DNA from: a bacterium
GTDB taxonomy: Bacteria > Cyanobacteriota > Vampirovibrionia > Obscuribacterales > Obscuribacteraceae
Direction: 5' to 3'
NCBI GenBank assembly: GCA_030431355.1
Contig: JAUIJG010000011.1
Location: 1 to 25,902, forward strand
Length of the DNA stretch: 25,902 nucleotides
Program-made: the position numbers and the translations under genes
Shown here: positions 7,929-14,479 of the stretch, in pieces
Numbering within the stretch: position 1 is the first letter of the stretch
Layout of the letters: each line of letters starts with the position of its first letter
Notes under the pieces: generated by a model
Database searches by the model: none
Told to the model about the DNA's origin: nothing
The model's input: the letters and a program-made list of their open reading frames with translations, nothing else

Positions 7929-8750
7929 ATGAATAGCACCAATCACTTTAATTTAAACCTCCCGAAGAGTTGGATATCAAAATTTCTTATCTCCCTTCCA
8001 GCTATTATTATGGTGCTATTCCTCTTCCCATTGAACGCGGCAGCTACTCCTGATTTTTACGATATCAGCGGAGACTGGGACTCTAAATTTGGTGTCATGT
8101 CATTTAAGATGGAAGGTGTCGATAAACACGGAGATGCAATTGTCTCAGGCATATTCAAAGCAGGAAATAATAATGCTCCCATCGCTTACGGACGCCTTAA
8201 AAGAGGCGGTGGAAGCCAATTACTCCAGGTTGAGTACTACATGGCCTGGCGTCCACTTTGGGGATTCGGCGAGTTTACCCTGGACAGCTCCAGGGGTGTG
8301 CTGCGAGGCAAATACTATCAAGCAGGGGAATCCGGAAACTGGATACTCACTAGAAAAGCTGGCGGAGACCTGAAAAGAGCAGTGAACCTCAATGTAATTG
8401 AGAATCCAAAATCAAAACGAGCTTCAAATATTTTTTCCTGCGAAGGCCCCTGGGATTCTTCATTCGGAAAAGTAAAACTAACCGGAACCTCCCTGGCCGT
8501 CGTTAAACAGCTAAAAGGAACTTTCACCAGACCTGACGGAAAAGTGGGACAGATCACTTTCGGCTCTTTCATGCGCCAGCCCGGTGGCGGCATTCTCAAG
8601 CTCAACTATTACTGTCCCTGGAATAAAGCAAAAGGGACGGCTCAATTCAGACCTGACTCAAAACTGGGTGGAAAAATGCTTCTGGGAGCATACGATCAGG
8701 GCGGACAGAAAGGCACCTGGATACTATGTCGACCAGCAAGCTATAACTAA
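7929..8750 (+). CDS. Secreted protein with two copies of a beta-rich W-D...FG repeat
   Basis: 273 residues. An N-terminal hydrophobic segment (about 16-36) ending in NAAAT-PDF is a clear signal peptide. The mature protein consists of two ~95-residue copies. Copy 1 (about 48-143) runs GDWDSKFGVMSFKM ... GRLKRGGGSQLLQVEYY ... GKYYQAGESGNWILTR. Copy 2 (about 173-269) runs GPWDSSFGKVKLTG ... GSFMRQPGGGILKLNYY ... GAYDQGGQKGTWILCR. The alternating pattern suggests beta-sheet or a small barrel. Cys occurs three times, only in copy 2. I know no named family; similar short repeats occur in uncharacterised exported proteins. The ribosome-binding site is weak. It is followed by a large palindrome that probably ends transcription. 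Role unknown; export and duplication are clear from sequence. Confidence 0.7.
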   Translation: MNSTNHFNLNLPKSWISKFLISLPAIIMVLFLFPLNAAATPDFYDISGDWDSKFGVMSFKMEGVDKHGDAIVSGIFKAGNNNAPIAYGRLKRGGGSQLLQVEYYMAWRPLWGFGEFTLDSSRGVLRGKYYQAGESGNWILTRKAGGDLKRAVNLNVIENPKSKRASNIFSCEGPWDSSFGKVKLTGTSLAVVKQLKGTFTRPDGKVGQITFGSFMRQPGGGILKLNYYCPWNKAKGTAQFRPDSKLGGKMLLGAYDQGGQKGTWILCRPASYN

Positions 8751-8793
8751 TGATTGCCAAGCCTTGACGCAGCCCATGCAGAATCAGCATCTC

Positions 8794-8837
8794 TTCTGTC
8801 AAACCATCTACCGATATCGGTAGATGGTTTGACAGAA
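8794..8837. terminator. Perfect 44-bp palindrome between convergent genes
   Basis: Positions 8794-8815 and 8816-8837 are exact reverse complements with no spacer. The half-site reads TTCTGTCAAACCATCTACCG plus AT. As RNA it would fold into a ~20-bp hairpin with a small loop at GATATC. It lies 44 bases after the + strand secreted-protein stop and is followed by only a modest T-rich stretch, so it is a strong RNA-blocking structure rather than a classical U-tract terminator. A bidirectional terminator or a dimer-binding site are the alternatives. Confidence 0.55.
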
Positions 8838-8864
8838 AGCTAATTTGTTTCCAGGGCAGTTGTT

Positions 8865-8892
8865 AAAAGGAGGAGACCGTCAAGCCTCCTCC
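8865..8892 (-). terminator. Factor-independent terminator of the CmpX-like gene
   Basis: On the minus strand GGAGGAG (8886-8892) and CTCCTCC (8869-8875) form a 7-bp stem around a 10-base loop, immediately followed by TTTT (8865-8868). It starts 32 bases after the stop of the minus-strand gene at 8925, as expected for its terminator. Confidence 0.7.
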
Positions 8893-8924
8893 CCATTTAA
8901 GCGTTCAATCAAATCACAGCAATA

Positions 8925-10430
8925 TCACTTACTGGATTTTGCGCTCTTGAGCCAGCCTTCTACCTCTTTGCCCACAACATCCTTGGCGCCAAGACCAAAG
9001 GCGACAGCGATGGCAAGGGCTACCGCTCCGATGATGAGACCGAAGGCGAGTTCAATAATCTCATTGGCTAATCCCATGCGTCTCAAGCCCATGGCACCGG
9101 CCAGGAAGATTATCGAAATCCGGGCAAGTGCCCCTAGAAACTCAGACGACTTCAAGCCGGAGGAACTGATGGCGCGAGCCGCAAGGGTGCCGAGATAAAG
9201 ACCGACTCCGATGATTACCACTCCAGCGATTATATCCGTGGCAAAGAAGGCAAACTCCTGAACCATCTTGGAGATAAAATCAAATCCTATCTGGCTGGAT
9301 GCTTCCACCACAGCGATCAACATAAGCGCGATGTAGACAACCTGACCGAGAAGATAGGAGGGAGATTTACCGCTCTCCGCTTCAGCCAAAGTTGGGGTAA
9401 ATCCAAGCAAGAGAGGCAATTTGTCAAACCCGAGAGAGCCAGTCAACTGGGTCACCAGATTTCCTACGAATCGGCCAAGTACATGGAATAGCGCAAGGAT
9501 CAGAACAGCACTGAAGATGCCGGGGACGGCTCCAAGAATTGCTGTCAGAAGCTGATTTACCGGCATGGTCACCGCTTTCATCTCAAGGGCATCGAGCGCG
9601 CCTACCACTGCCGGAAGCAAGATCAAGACATAGGCGATTAAGCCGATAGTTTTTGATAGCTTGGCTTTACCGAGGGCCGCACTCAAGCCTACACTCTCAC
9701 TGAGTTTATCCAATCCGGATGCGGCCAGGAGATTGGAGACAATTCTCTCGATTATTCTTGCTGCAAACCATCCCACGGCAAGGATCATGCCCGCACCAAT
9801 AATGTTTGGAATATAGGCCATCACTTGATTGAGCATGGTCTGAACCGGTGCAAGCAGGCCTTGCATTTCAAGCGCGCCAAGAACACCAGGAAGGAAGACC
9901 AGGAAAACACCCCAGTAGACCGTCTCCGCTACACTCTTTGTAAAAGGTAGTTCGTTATCATCCTCCGCTATCTTTAACTTTTCATCCACACCAAAGCGCG
10001 TGAGCACCTTACTCACAGCCACCCTTAAGCCGGAAGCGACTATCCAGGCAAAGAAAAGTAGAAGAACGGCAGCGAAGATTCTCGGTACATAAACTAGAAC
10101 CTGATGCAGCAGATCATTCAGGGGCAACGCCACCACATCCAGATCAAGAGCATCGAAGACCGCCACCACTACCAGCAGCATGATCACATAGTAAGTGGTA
10201 GTGCCGATCAGACCTTCAATGTCGAAGTCTGAGTCTTCTTTGCCAGTGATAAAGTTAGCCAGTTTGTTGTCTATTGTAGTTTTATGCAGAAGTCCGGTGA
10301 CAATTCCTGCGATCACCTTGGCGGCTATCCAGCCTGCTATTAGAAAAAACAGCGCTTTGCCGTAGCTAGGCAGCTGTTGACCCAGTTCACTTCCGAACTG
10401 AGCTGTTATTTGTGGTACCAACCCATCCAT
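8925..10430 (-). CDS. CmpX-like membrane protein with repeated TM-helix domains (MscS-related channel family)
   Basis: 501 residues from ATG at 10430. The upstream in-frame GTG at 10457 is rejected because GAAGGAG lies just ahead of the ATG. The protein repeats a unit of an amphipathic lead-in such as LLHQVLVYVPRIFAAVLLLFFAWIVA followed by a charged turn ending in (G/N)xDKL. I count five such units along the chain, matching the conserved TM-helix repeat family (Pfam PF05552) of CmpX-type proteins, often annotated as mechanosensitive ion channels. The classical MscS beta-domain is not apparent, so channel activity is inferred from the family and not shown here. It may buffer membrane stress together with MscL. 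It is monocistronic, with its own terminator. Confidence 0.8.
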   Translation of the reverse strand: MDGLVPQITAQFGSELGQQLPSYGKALFFLIAGWIAAKVIAGIVTGLLHKTTIDNKLANFITGKEDSDFDIEGLIGTTTYYVIMLLVVVAVFDALDLDVVALPLNDLLHQVLVYVPRIFAAVLLLFFAWIVASGLRVAVSKVLTRFGVDEKLKIAEDDNELPFTKSVAETVYWGVFLVFLPGVLGALEMQGLLAPVQTMLNQVMAYIPNIIGAGMILAVGWFAARIIERIVSNLLAASGLDKLSESVGLSAALGKAKLSKTIGLIAYVLILLPAVVGALDALEMKAVTMPVNQLLTAILGAVPGIFSAVLILALFHVLGRFVGNLVTQLTGSLGFDKLPLLLGFTPTLAEAESGKSPSYLLGQVVYIALMLIAVVEASSQIGFDFISKMVQEFAFFATDIIAGVVIIGVGLYLGTLAARAISSSGLKSSEFLGALARISIIFLAGAMGLRRMGLANEIIELAFGLIIGAVALAIAVAFGLGAKDVVGKEVEGWLKSAKSSK

Positions 10431-10905
10431 GAAAAACTCCTTCAATTTGACCAGCACGAATAAAGAATAAAACCATTAACGGTGCTTGTTTACCTTCCAG
10501 ATGATAATGGTTCAGGCTCTTAAAATCACCAATCCAAGGGTAAAAGCACCCGACTTGACTTCTGTTCATCCTAATCGCGCAAAACACTCAAACCAGCACA
10601 ATCCAGGCACCACAGGCAATGACGGATCTCGCCATCTGCATGGGAGGTCCTACTACATGGAATCATATTTTTTAGTTAAGTGACCGGATATATCAAAGGT
10701 ATAGATCACCTTCCAGCAAATCGAAAGAAGACAAAAAATACCATTCATGGCATATGCCAAAACCGGCAAAAAACTCGGCTATAATCTACAAGTTGCAATA
10801 TACAGTGGCAATACTCAGGAAGCAGGACTTCTTGACAAAAGCCTCAGTCAAATTTTTTTGACCGCGGAGAAGACCGGACTCGATTCGTACCCAAGGAGAG
10901 ATAAG
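10431..10905. other. Divergent intergenic region
   Basis: 475 bases between the CmpX-like gene (-) and the FAD oxidoreductase gene (+). No recognisable gene. A TATAAT at 10780-10785 on the + strand is a plausible -10 for the oxidoreductase but has no matching -35. On the minus strand a weak TTGGTG-17-CATTAT pair near 10500-10530 could serve the CmpX-like gene. The open frame that starts at 10747 is treated as the 5' extension of the oxidoreductase frame and not as coding. No repeats or RNA structures stood out. Confidence 0.4.
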
Positions 10906-12165
10906 ATGGCTTTTGAAAGCGAAGTACTCGTGATTGGTGCCGGGTTAGCAGGTCTGAGCTGCGCTCTCCATCTTCAAAACCAGGGGGTCAAAGTAACCAT
11001 TCTGGAAGCAGCTGAAGAAGCAGGAGGCAGAATAAGAACCGATAAGATTGACGGATTTTTGTTGGACCGTGGTTTTCAAATCTATCTAACCGCATATCCG
11101 GAAGGCAAAGAGATTCTGGACTACCGATCCCTCAATTTCAAAAAATTCTTTCCCGGTGCGGTAATTAGAAAGAACAACAAATTTTACAGGGTGGCGGACC
11201 CACTAAGAAGTCCGAAAGACATTTTTGCCACATTAACTTCTCCAGTTGGTAAACCGGCTGACAAAGTAAAAGTGGCATGTCTGCAAAAACAGTTGCAGAT
11301 TGAAAGTTTAGATGAAATCTTTGAGAAACCGGAATGTACTACCTATGAAGTGCTGAGAAGGGAAGGCTTTTCCCGCACAATGATCGATCAATTCTTTCGA
11401 CCATTTCTTGGTGGCATATTTCTGGAGAAAGAGCTTAAGACCTCCAGTCAGGTATTTGAGTTCGTTTTCAAAATGCTGGCTTCCGGAGAAAATGTTATTC
11501 CGGAGCAGGGCATGCAAGAGATTCCTCGCCAGCTTGCCGGAAAATTGAAATCCGGCACCATCCAATTTGGAAAACGAGTGAAAAAGATTGAGAAGAACAA
11601 AGTAACCCTGGAGACAGGAGAGTCAATCGAAGCACCGATCATTGTAATCGCCACAGAGCAAACAAGTGCAGTTGAACTTCTGGGCAAAGACATGAGCCCC
11701 AACTACTGCTCCCAGACCTGTATCTATTTCACTTCAGAAAAAGCACCACTGGAAGAGCCGGTGCTGGTGCTCAATGGAGACGAAGAAGGTTATGTGAACA
11801 ACCTGGTGGTTCTCTCCAATGTCTCAAAAGCCTACGCACCGCCGGGACAAGCACTGACAGCAGTGTCATGCGTCGGGGATCCGGCCATTGGAGATGCGGA
11901 GCTAATTGAATGTGTCAAAAATGAATTGAGACAATGGTATGGAGAAGAGGTAAAAGATTGGCAGCATCTCAAAACTTACCGAGTCCGATACAGCCTTCCG
12001 GCTCAATCTCCCACAGCTCGAAACAGTAGCTTCAGAAGCTATCAAGCTAGCGATGATATTTTTGTTTGCGGCGACTATCTGGAGACAGGCTCTATAAACG
12101 GAGCCCTAAAATCGGGAAGAATTGTGGCAGGCAAAATCCTCACAGAAAAGCTCGCGCGGGTCTAA
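10906..12165 (+). CDS. FAD-dependent amine-oxidase-like oxidoreductase
   Basis: 419 residues from ATG at 10906. Here AAGGAGA sits six bases upstream and the FAD-binding fold begins at once; the frame is open back to 10747 but those 53 residues have no domain character. The N-terminus VLVIGAGLAGLSCALHL is a Rossmann GxGxxG motif. It is followed by the Glu of TILEA and by GGRIRT, the second FAD motif of flavin amine oxidases and phytoene-desaturase/protoporphyrinogen-oxidase-like enzymes. The C-terminal FAD site is DDIFVCGDYLETGSINGALKSGRIVA. The substrate cannot be inferred; related cyanobacterial and plant proteins are annotated only as FAD oxidoreductases. No membrane segment. The next gene follows after 63 bases and may be co-transcribed. 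Confidence 0.85.
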   Translation: MAFESEVLVIGAGLAGLSCALHLQNQGVKVTILEAAEEAGGRIRTDKIDGFLLDRGFQIYLTAYPEGKEILDYRSLNFKKFFPGAVIRKNNKFYRVADPLRSPKDIFATLTSPVGKPADKVKVACLQKQLQIESLDEIFEKPECTTYEVLRREGFSRTMIDQFFRPFLGGIFLEKELKTSSQVFEFVFKMLASGENVIPEQGMQEIPRQLAGKLKSGTIQFGKRVKKIEKNKVTLETGESIEAPIIVIATEQTSAVELLGKDMSPNYCSQTCIYFTSEKAPLEEPVLVLNGDEEGYVNNLVVLSNVSKAYAPPGQALTAVSCVGDPAIGDAELIECVKNELRQWYGEEVKDWQHLKTYRVRYSLPAQSPTARNSSFRSYQASDDIFVCGDYLETGSINGALKSGRIVAGKILTEKLARV

Positions 12166-12228
12166 AAGGTTATAGAAACGGGCTAAAGTGGGCAAAATAA
12201 GAGTGGATAAGCATAATTCAGATCTACG

Positions 12229-12831
12229 ATGCAAGCCACCCAAGCTACGGATGCAGCCTTACCTGTCGAACTGGGACAGAAGGACAAGAGCCACAAAATG
12301 TGGGCTCTTTTTGCGCTATTCATCGCCGTAGCCCCTTTTATAGTGATCCTCATCCCCAAAATCGCCGGTCCCGTGGTGCTTTTCGGCGCCCTTGTCTTTT
12401 GCGCCATCTTTCTGTTCAAAGATCAAAAGTCCAACCTTCATAAAAACGCAAAGGAACTATGGAGCAATAGCATTAGCGGCGGTGAGATCTTAGTGGAATT
12501 GATTTTATCCAGAGAAGCAAAAGCTGATGGCACCGAATTCTTCTTTCAATTAAATGAAAAGCTTCCTCAATTTGAGAGCAGAAATTTTATAGTAAGCCTG
12601 GAGAGCGACGGCGGCAGAGACTTCCTGGAGAGACAGACCAGTCAATCTCAGCGAGTCGAGCTAAAGAATGTGGAGCTGGTTCAGAAAGATGACATTGATG
12701 AACTGATTCTGGTAAGTGTTGATGATCACCGCTTCTGGTGCCGTCCCTGGAATTATCAACTGGACTTTGGAGAGCAGCTGGAACGATTTCAAGAAAGCAA
12801 AGCCCCAAAAGAAGCCCCTGGGAACCAATAA
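12229..12831 (+). CDS. Small membrane protein with cytoplasmic C-terminal domain
   Basis: 200 residues. Two adjacent hydrophobic stretches (about 24-43 and 45-63) form a membrane hairpin. The remaining ~135 residues are soluble and mixed alpha/beta in appearance, with a charged C-terminus (FQESKAPKEAPGNQ). I do not recognise a family, and no catalytic motif is visible. The start ATG at 12229 has a poor ribosome-binding site, so translation may depend on the upstream oxidoreductase gene 63 bases away. The stop codon abuts a hairpin that overlaps a possible terminator for a minus-strand transcript. Confidence 0.65.
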   Translation: MQATQATDAALPVELGQKDKSHKMWALFALFIAVAPFIVILIPKIAGPVVLFGALVFCAIFLFKDQKSNLHKNAKELWSNSISGGEILVELILSREAKADGTEFFFQLNEKLPQFESRNFIVSLESDGGRDFLERQTSQSQRVELKNVELVQKDDIDELILVSVDDHRFWCRPWNYQLDFGEQLERFQESKAPKEAPGNQ

Positions 12832-12862
12832 AAAGCCGGCTTTCGGGCAGGAAAACCGACTT
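12830..12862 (-). terminator. Hairpin at the gene 3' end, better as a minus-strand terminator
   Basis: On the minus strand AAGTCGG (12856-12862) pairs with CCGGCTT (12833-12839) over seven pairs, including one G-U. The loop is 16 bases, followed by TTTTT (12830-12834). On the + strand the G-U becomes an A-C mismatch, so the structure suits the minus strand better. This implies a transcript arriving from the right, consistent with the candidate promoter at 12918-12949. It could also help end the + strand gene. Confidence 0.4.
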
Positions 12863-12917
12863 ATTTACTTATTGCTTGGGCGGGTAAGCAATGAATTTGT
12901 GTTGATTGGATGTTCTT

Positions 12918-12949
12918 ATCATAACCGGGCAATATAACCGCAACGTTAC
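12918..12949 (-). promoter_or_regulatory. Candidate activator-type promoter, twin of 1642-1673
   Basis: On the minus strand GTAACGTTGCGGTTAT (12934-12949) matches the element at 1658-1673 in 15 of 16 bases. It is again followed, after ten bases, by a -10-like TATGAT (12918-12923). A transcript from here would be about 80 bases and end at the 12830-12862 hairpin. No reading frame is evident in it, so if real it would be a short RNA partly antisense to the end of the + strand gene. Confidence 0.3.
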
Positions 12950-12977
12950 CTAGATCAACTCCTAGATCTGGCCTACC

Positions 12978-13101
12978 AAAAGTAGCAAGAACCAGCAATT
13001 AGCTGGTCCTCGCCGTCCTTTCCCCTTGTCGATTCCGCTTTCTTCATGGTCCTGAGACCAATCGGTCCGCTTCTCCTTAAAATTCTGGTGGCTTGTCTTG
13101 C
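12978..13101 (-). ncRNA. Tandem small RNA, copy 1 (diverged)
   Basis: Predicted ~124-nt minus-strand RNA starting near 13101 after TATAGT at 13108-13113. It shares with copies 2 and 3 the 5' hairpin GGCAAGACAAGCC, the purine-rich AAGGAGAAGC, a central hairpin and an AAGGGGAAAGGAC block. Its central hairpin has the stem TGGTC/GACCA with a TCAG loop, against CTGGTC/GACCAG with a GAA loop in the others, so pairing is kept while loop and length change. Its terminator (12989-13009, GACCAGC/GCTGGTT stem) differs in sequence from the others but keeps the same tail pattern, ending in TTTT at 12978-12981. Preservation of structure through sequence change supports a real RNA gene. I know no named RNA family for it. 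Confidence 0.65.
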
Positions 13102-13107
13102 CTCCTG

Positions 13108-13145
13108 ACTATAATCTAACGGTCATGCGTTACACCAACGTGACA
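13108..13145 (-). promoter_or_regulatory. Phased-box promoter of small RNA copy 1
   Basis: On the minus strand TGTCACG and TGTAACG start 11 bases apart (13128-13145). They are followed, 15 bases after GTAAC, by TATAGT (13108-13113). The layout matches the other two copies exactly. Direct repeats with an 11-bp period and no -35 hexamer are the hallmark of OmpR/PhoB-type activated promoters. Confidence 0.55.
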
Positions 13146-13216
13146 AATGGAACCTTTTCCCAATTTCTCTCAAAAATTCCTTCCAGCAGCCAATTTCGCC
13201 ACTATCCAAACACTCT

Positions 13217-13343
13217 AAAAAGTGCAAAGACCGACACTTTCGTGTCAGTCCTCACTTGTCCTTTCCCCTTGTCGATTCCGCTTTCTTCCTGGTCTTCGAC
13301 CAGTCGGTCAGCTTCTCCTTAAATTTCTGGCGGCTTGTCTTGC
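13217..13343 (-). ncRNA. Tandem small RNA, copy 2
   Basis: Predicted ~127-nt minus-strand RNA from about 13343 to the T-tract at 13217-13221. Structure in order: 5' hairpin GGCAAGACAAGCC; single-stranded AAGGAGAAGC; hairpin CTGGTC-GAA-GACCAG (13289-13303); purine-rich AAGGGGAAAGGAC; terminator with a nine-pair stem and GAAA tetraloop (13229-13250), followed by TTTGCACTTTTT. There is no start codon in the longest open frame, and an insertion breaks that frame in copy 1, so it is not a peptide gene. About six GGA triplets lie in unpaired or loop positions. The target is unknown; it could bind a GGA-recognising protein such as CsrA or pair with C/U-rich messages. Confidence 0.72.
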
Positions 13344-13349
13344 CTCCTG

Positions 13350-13388
13350 ACTATAATTTAGGACACGAGCGTTACCTCATCGTGACAG
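13350..13388 (-). promoter_or_regulatory. Phased-box promoter of small RNA copy 2
   Basis: Minus strand CTGTCACGATG followed by AGGTAACG: GTCAC and GTAAC recur with an 11-base period (13370-13388). Fifteen bases then lead to TATAGT (13350-13355). The boxes resemble E. coli Pho boxes (CTGTCAT N4 CTGTCAT). The OmpR/PhoB-type regulator encoded at 13670-14347 is the obvious candidate binder, by proximity. Confidence 0.58.
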
Positions 13389-13458
13389 AAAGTATATATT
13401 CCAAAATTATTTCAATATTTTTGAAAACCCTTTGGAATCATTGCTTTTCCGCCACTCT

Positions 13459-13585
13459 AAAAAGTGCAAAGACCGACACTTCCGTGTCAGTCCTCACTTG
13501 TCCTTTCCCCTTGTCGATTCCGCTTTCTTTCTGGTCTTCGACCAGTCGGTCAGCTTCTCCTTAAATTTCTGGCGGCTTGTCTTGC
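13459..13585 (-). ncRNA. Tandem small RNA, copy 3
   Basis: Predicted ~127-nt minus-strand RNA from about 13585 to the T-tract at 13459-13463. It is nearly identical to copy 2. The terminator (13471-13492) has the same nine-pair stem with a GGAA tetraloop instead of GAAA, and the central hairpin (13531-13545) is unchanged. It is the copy closest to the response-regulator gene, starting ~85 bases after that gene's stop on the same strand, so it could be made from its own promoter or processed from a read-through transcript. The separate promoter boxes and terminators on each copy argue for independent transcription. Confidence 0.72.
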
Positions 13586-13591
13586 CTCCTG

Positions 13592-13630
13592 ACTATAATT
13601 TAGGACACGACTGTTACCGCATCGTGACAG
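13592..13630 (-). promoter_or_regulatory. Phased-box promoter of small RNA copy 3
   Basis: Minus strand CTGTCACGATG then CGGTAACAG, an 11-base period (13611-13630), with TATAGT at 13592-13597 after the same 15-base gap. The three promoters of the array keep boxes, spacing and -10 while flanking bases vary, which supports selection on this arrangement. Confidence 0.58.
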
Positions 13631-13669
13631 AAAGAAAAAAATCTATATTTTTCAAATGCGCCGAACTTC

Positions 13670-14347
13670 TTATTCGACTTCGAACTTATAGCCAAGCCCT
13701 TTGACTGTCTTGATCAGTGAGTCTTTATTGCCGTCTATTGCTATTTTCTTGCGAAGACGCAAAACCCTCTGGCGCACAGCTTCATCCGTGGCTTCCGACT
13801 CAGTTTTAAAAACTCGATTCAATAATTCATCGGAGCTGAACAATCTACCCGGGCTCTTCATAAACAATTCAAGCAGGGCAAATTCCGAAGGAGCCAGGTT
13901 TACAGCCTCACCATTCTTTGTCACCGAGCAGGTGGAGAGATCCAATTTCAACCCTCCGGCTTCAAGCACCTTCTCCGTCATCTGGGGAGGACGTCTCAGC
14001 AATGCGCGAACCCTGGCCATCAATTCAGAGAAAGCAAATGGTTTGGTCAGGTAATCGTCGGCCCCCGAATCAAAAGCTTCTACTTTGTTGGGGACATCTG
14101 ATTGCCCGGTCAAAAACAATAGAGGAATTTGACCGCCAGCGTTTCTATAACGCTTACAAATTTCAATTCCGGTCAAACCCGGAAGCATCCAATCGACTAT
14201 AGCAAGGTCGTAATGGTAATAGGTCAACCGCTCCAGACCTTCTTGACCTTCATCAACAGTCTCAACTATATGGTTGAAAGCAGCTAGAGCTTCCTCCACA
14301 ACTTGCGAAACTTTTGGGTCATCTTCGATTACGAGTATTCTAGCCAT
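13670..14347 (-). CDS. OmpR/PhoB-family response regulator
   Basis: 225 residues from ATG at 14347. The frame extends 9 codons further, but MARILVIEDDP is the canonical receiver start. Receiver domain 1-120: acidic pair Asp9/Asp10, phospho-acceptor Asp52 in VDWMLPGLTG, Thr80 and Lys102 (LTKPF). DNA-binding winged helix 127-225, with SEFALLELFMKSPGRLFSSDELLNRVF and the C-terminal hairpin DSLIKTVKGLGYKFEVE. It should bind 11-bp-phased direct repeats as a dimer when phosphorylated. Such repeats occur at each small-RNA copy directly downstream, and a weak version (TGTTAT, ten bases, AATTAT) lies in its own promoter region, so autoregulation is possible. No kinase gene is adjacent; the nearest is at 20267 (+). 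Confidence 0.93.
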   Translation of the reverse strand: MARILVIEDDPKVSQVVEEALAAFNHIVETVDEGQEGLERLTYYHYDLAIVDWMLPGLTGIEICKRYRNAGGQIPLLFLTGQSDVPNKVEAFDSGADDYLTKPFAFSELMARVRALLRRPPQMTEKVLEAGGLKLDLSTCSVTKNGEAVNLAPSEFALLELFMKSPGRLFSSDELLNRVFKTESEATDEAVRQRVLRLRKKIAIDGNKDSLIKTVKGLGYKFEVE

Positions 14348-14479
14348 CGGGTTCCGAATAAAATAGGCAGTCAACTGTTTATCTATTATCCATAATTAGG
14401 CAAGTCTATAACAGTCCTGGCAACAAGGCCCACTTTATCCAGTCAGTCAGTCCGATAAATTTGCCCTCAACCCGGCCTA

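Larger units (their letters stand above)
13009..13630. repeat. Three tandem copies of a ~242-bp unit
   Basis: The conserved part of each unit spans about 13009-13145, 13229-13388 and 13471-13630, so units recur every 242-243 bases. Copies 2 and 3 differ at only a few positions over the ~140 conserved bases. Copy 1 is clearly older: it has several substitutions, a one-base insertion in the central hairpin and a different terminator. The spacers between units are AT-rich and less alike, so the array is better viewed as duplicated small genes than as a simple satellite. Spacer length and variation are wrong for CRISPR. Confidence 0.9.

Noticed and set aside
10486..10683. 65-codon + strand frame in the divergent gap
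   Set aside because: No ribosome-binding site, no domain character, and it overlaps the likely promoter region of the CmpX-like gene.
10747..10905. Upstream start adding 53 residues to the FAD oxidoreductase
   Set aside because: The ATG at 10906 has AAGGAGA in place and begins the FAD fold; the extension is not hydrophobic or domain-like.
13240..13345. Minus-strand basic peptide frame (KTSRQKFKEKLTDWSKTRKK) within the small-RNA units
   Set aside because: No ATG/GTG/TTG start follows the AGGAGG, a TAG closes the frame just upstream, and copy 1 has a one-base insertion that breaks it.
13352..13357. TATAAT on the + strand in the repeats as a promoter for rightward transcription
   Set aside because: No -35 at a workable distance and no gene or terminator downstream on that strand; the minus-strand reading TATAGT fits all other signals.
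13009..13630. CRISPR array
   Set aside because: Units are ~140 bases with only three copies. The spacers are AT-rich and partly alike, and no cas genes are near.
13098..13704. Overlapping + strand open frames across the repeat array, with similar translated ends
   Set aside because: Their similarity is only the DNA repeat read in frame. They lack ribosome-binding sites, run antisense to the structured transcripts and change frame between units.
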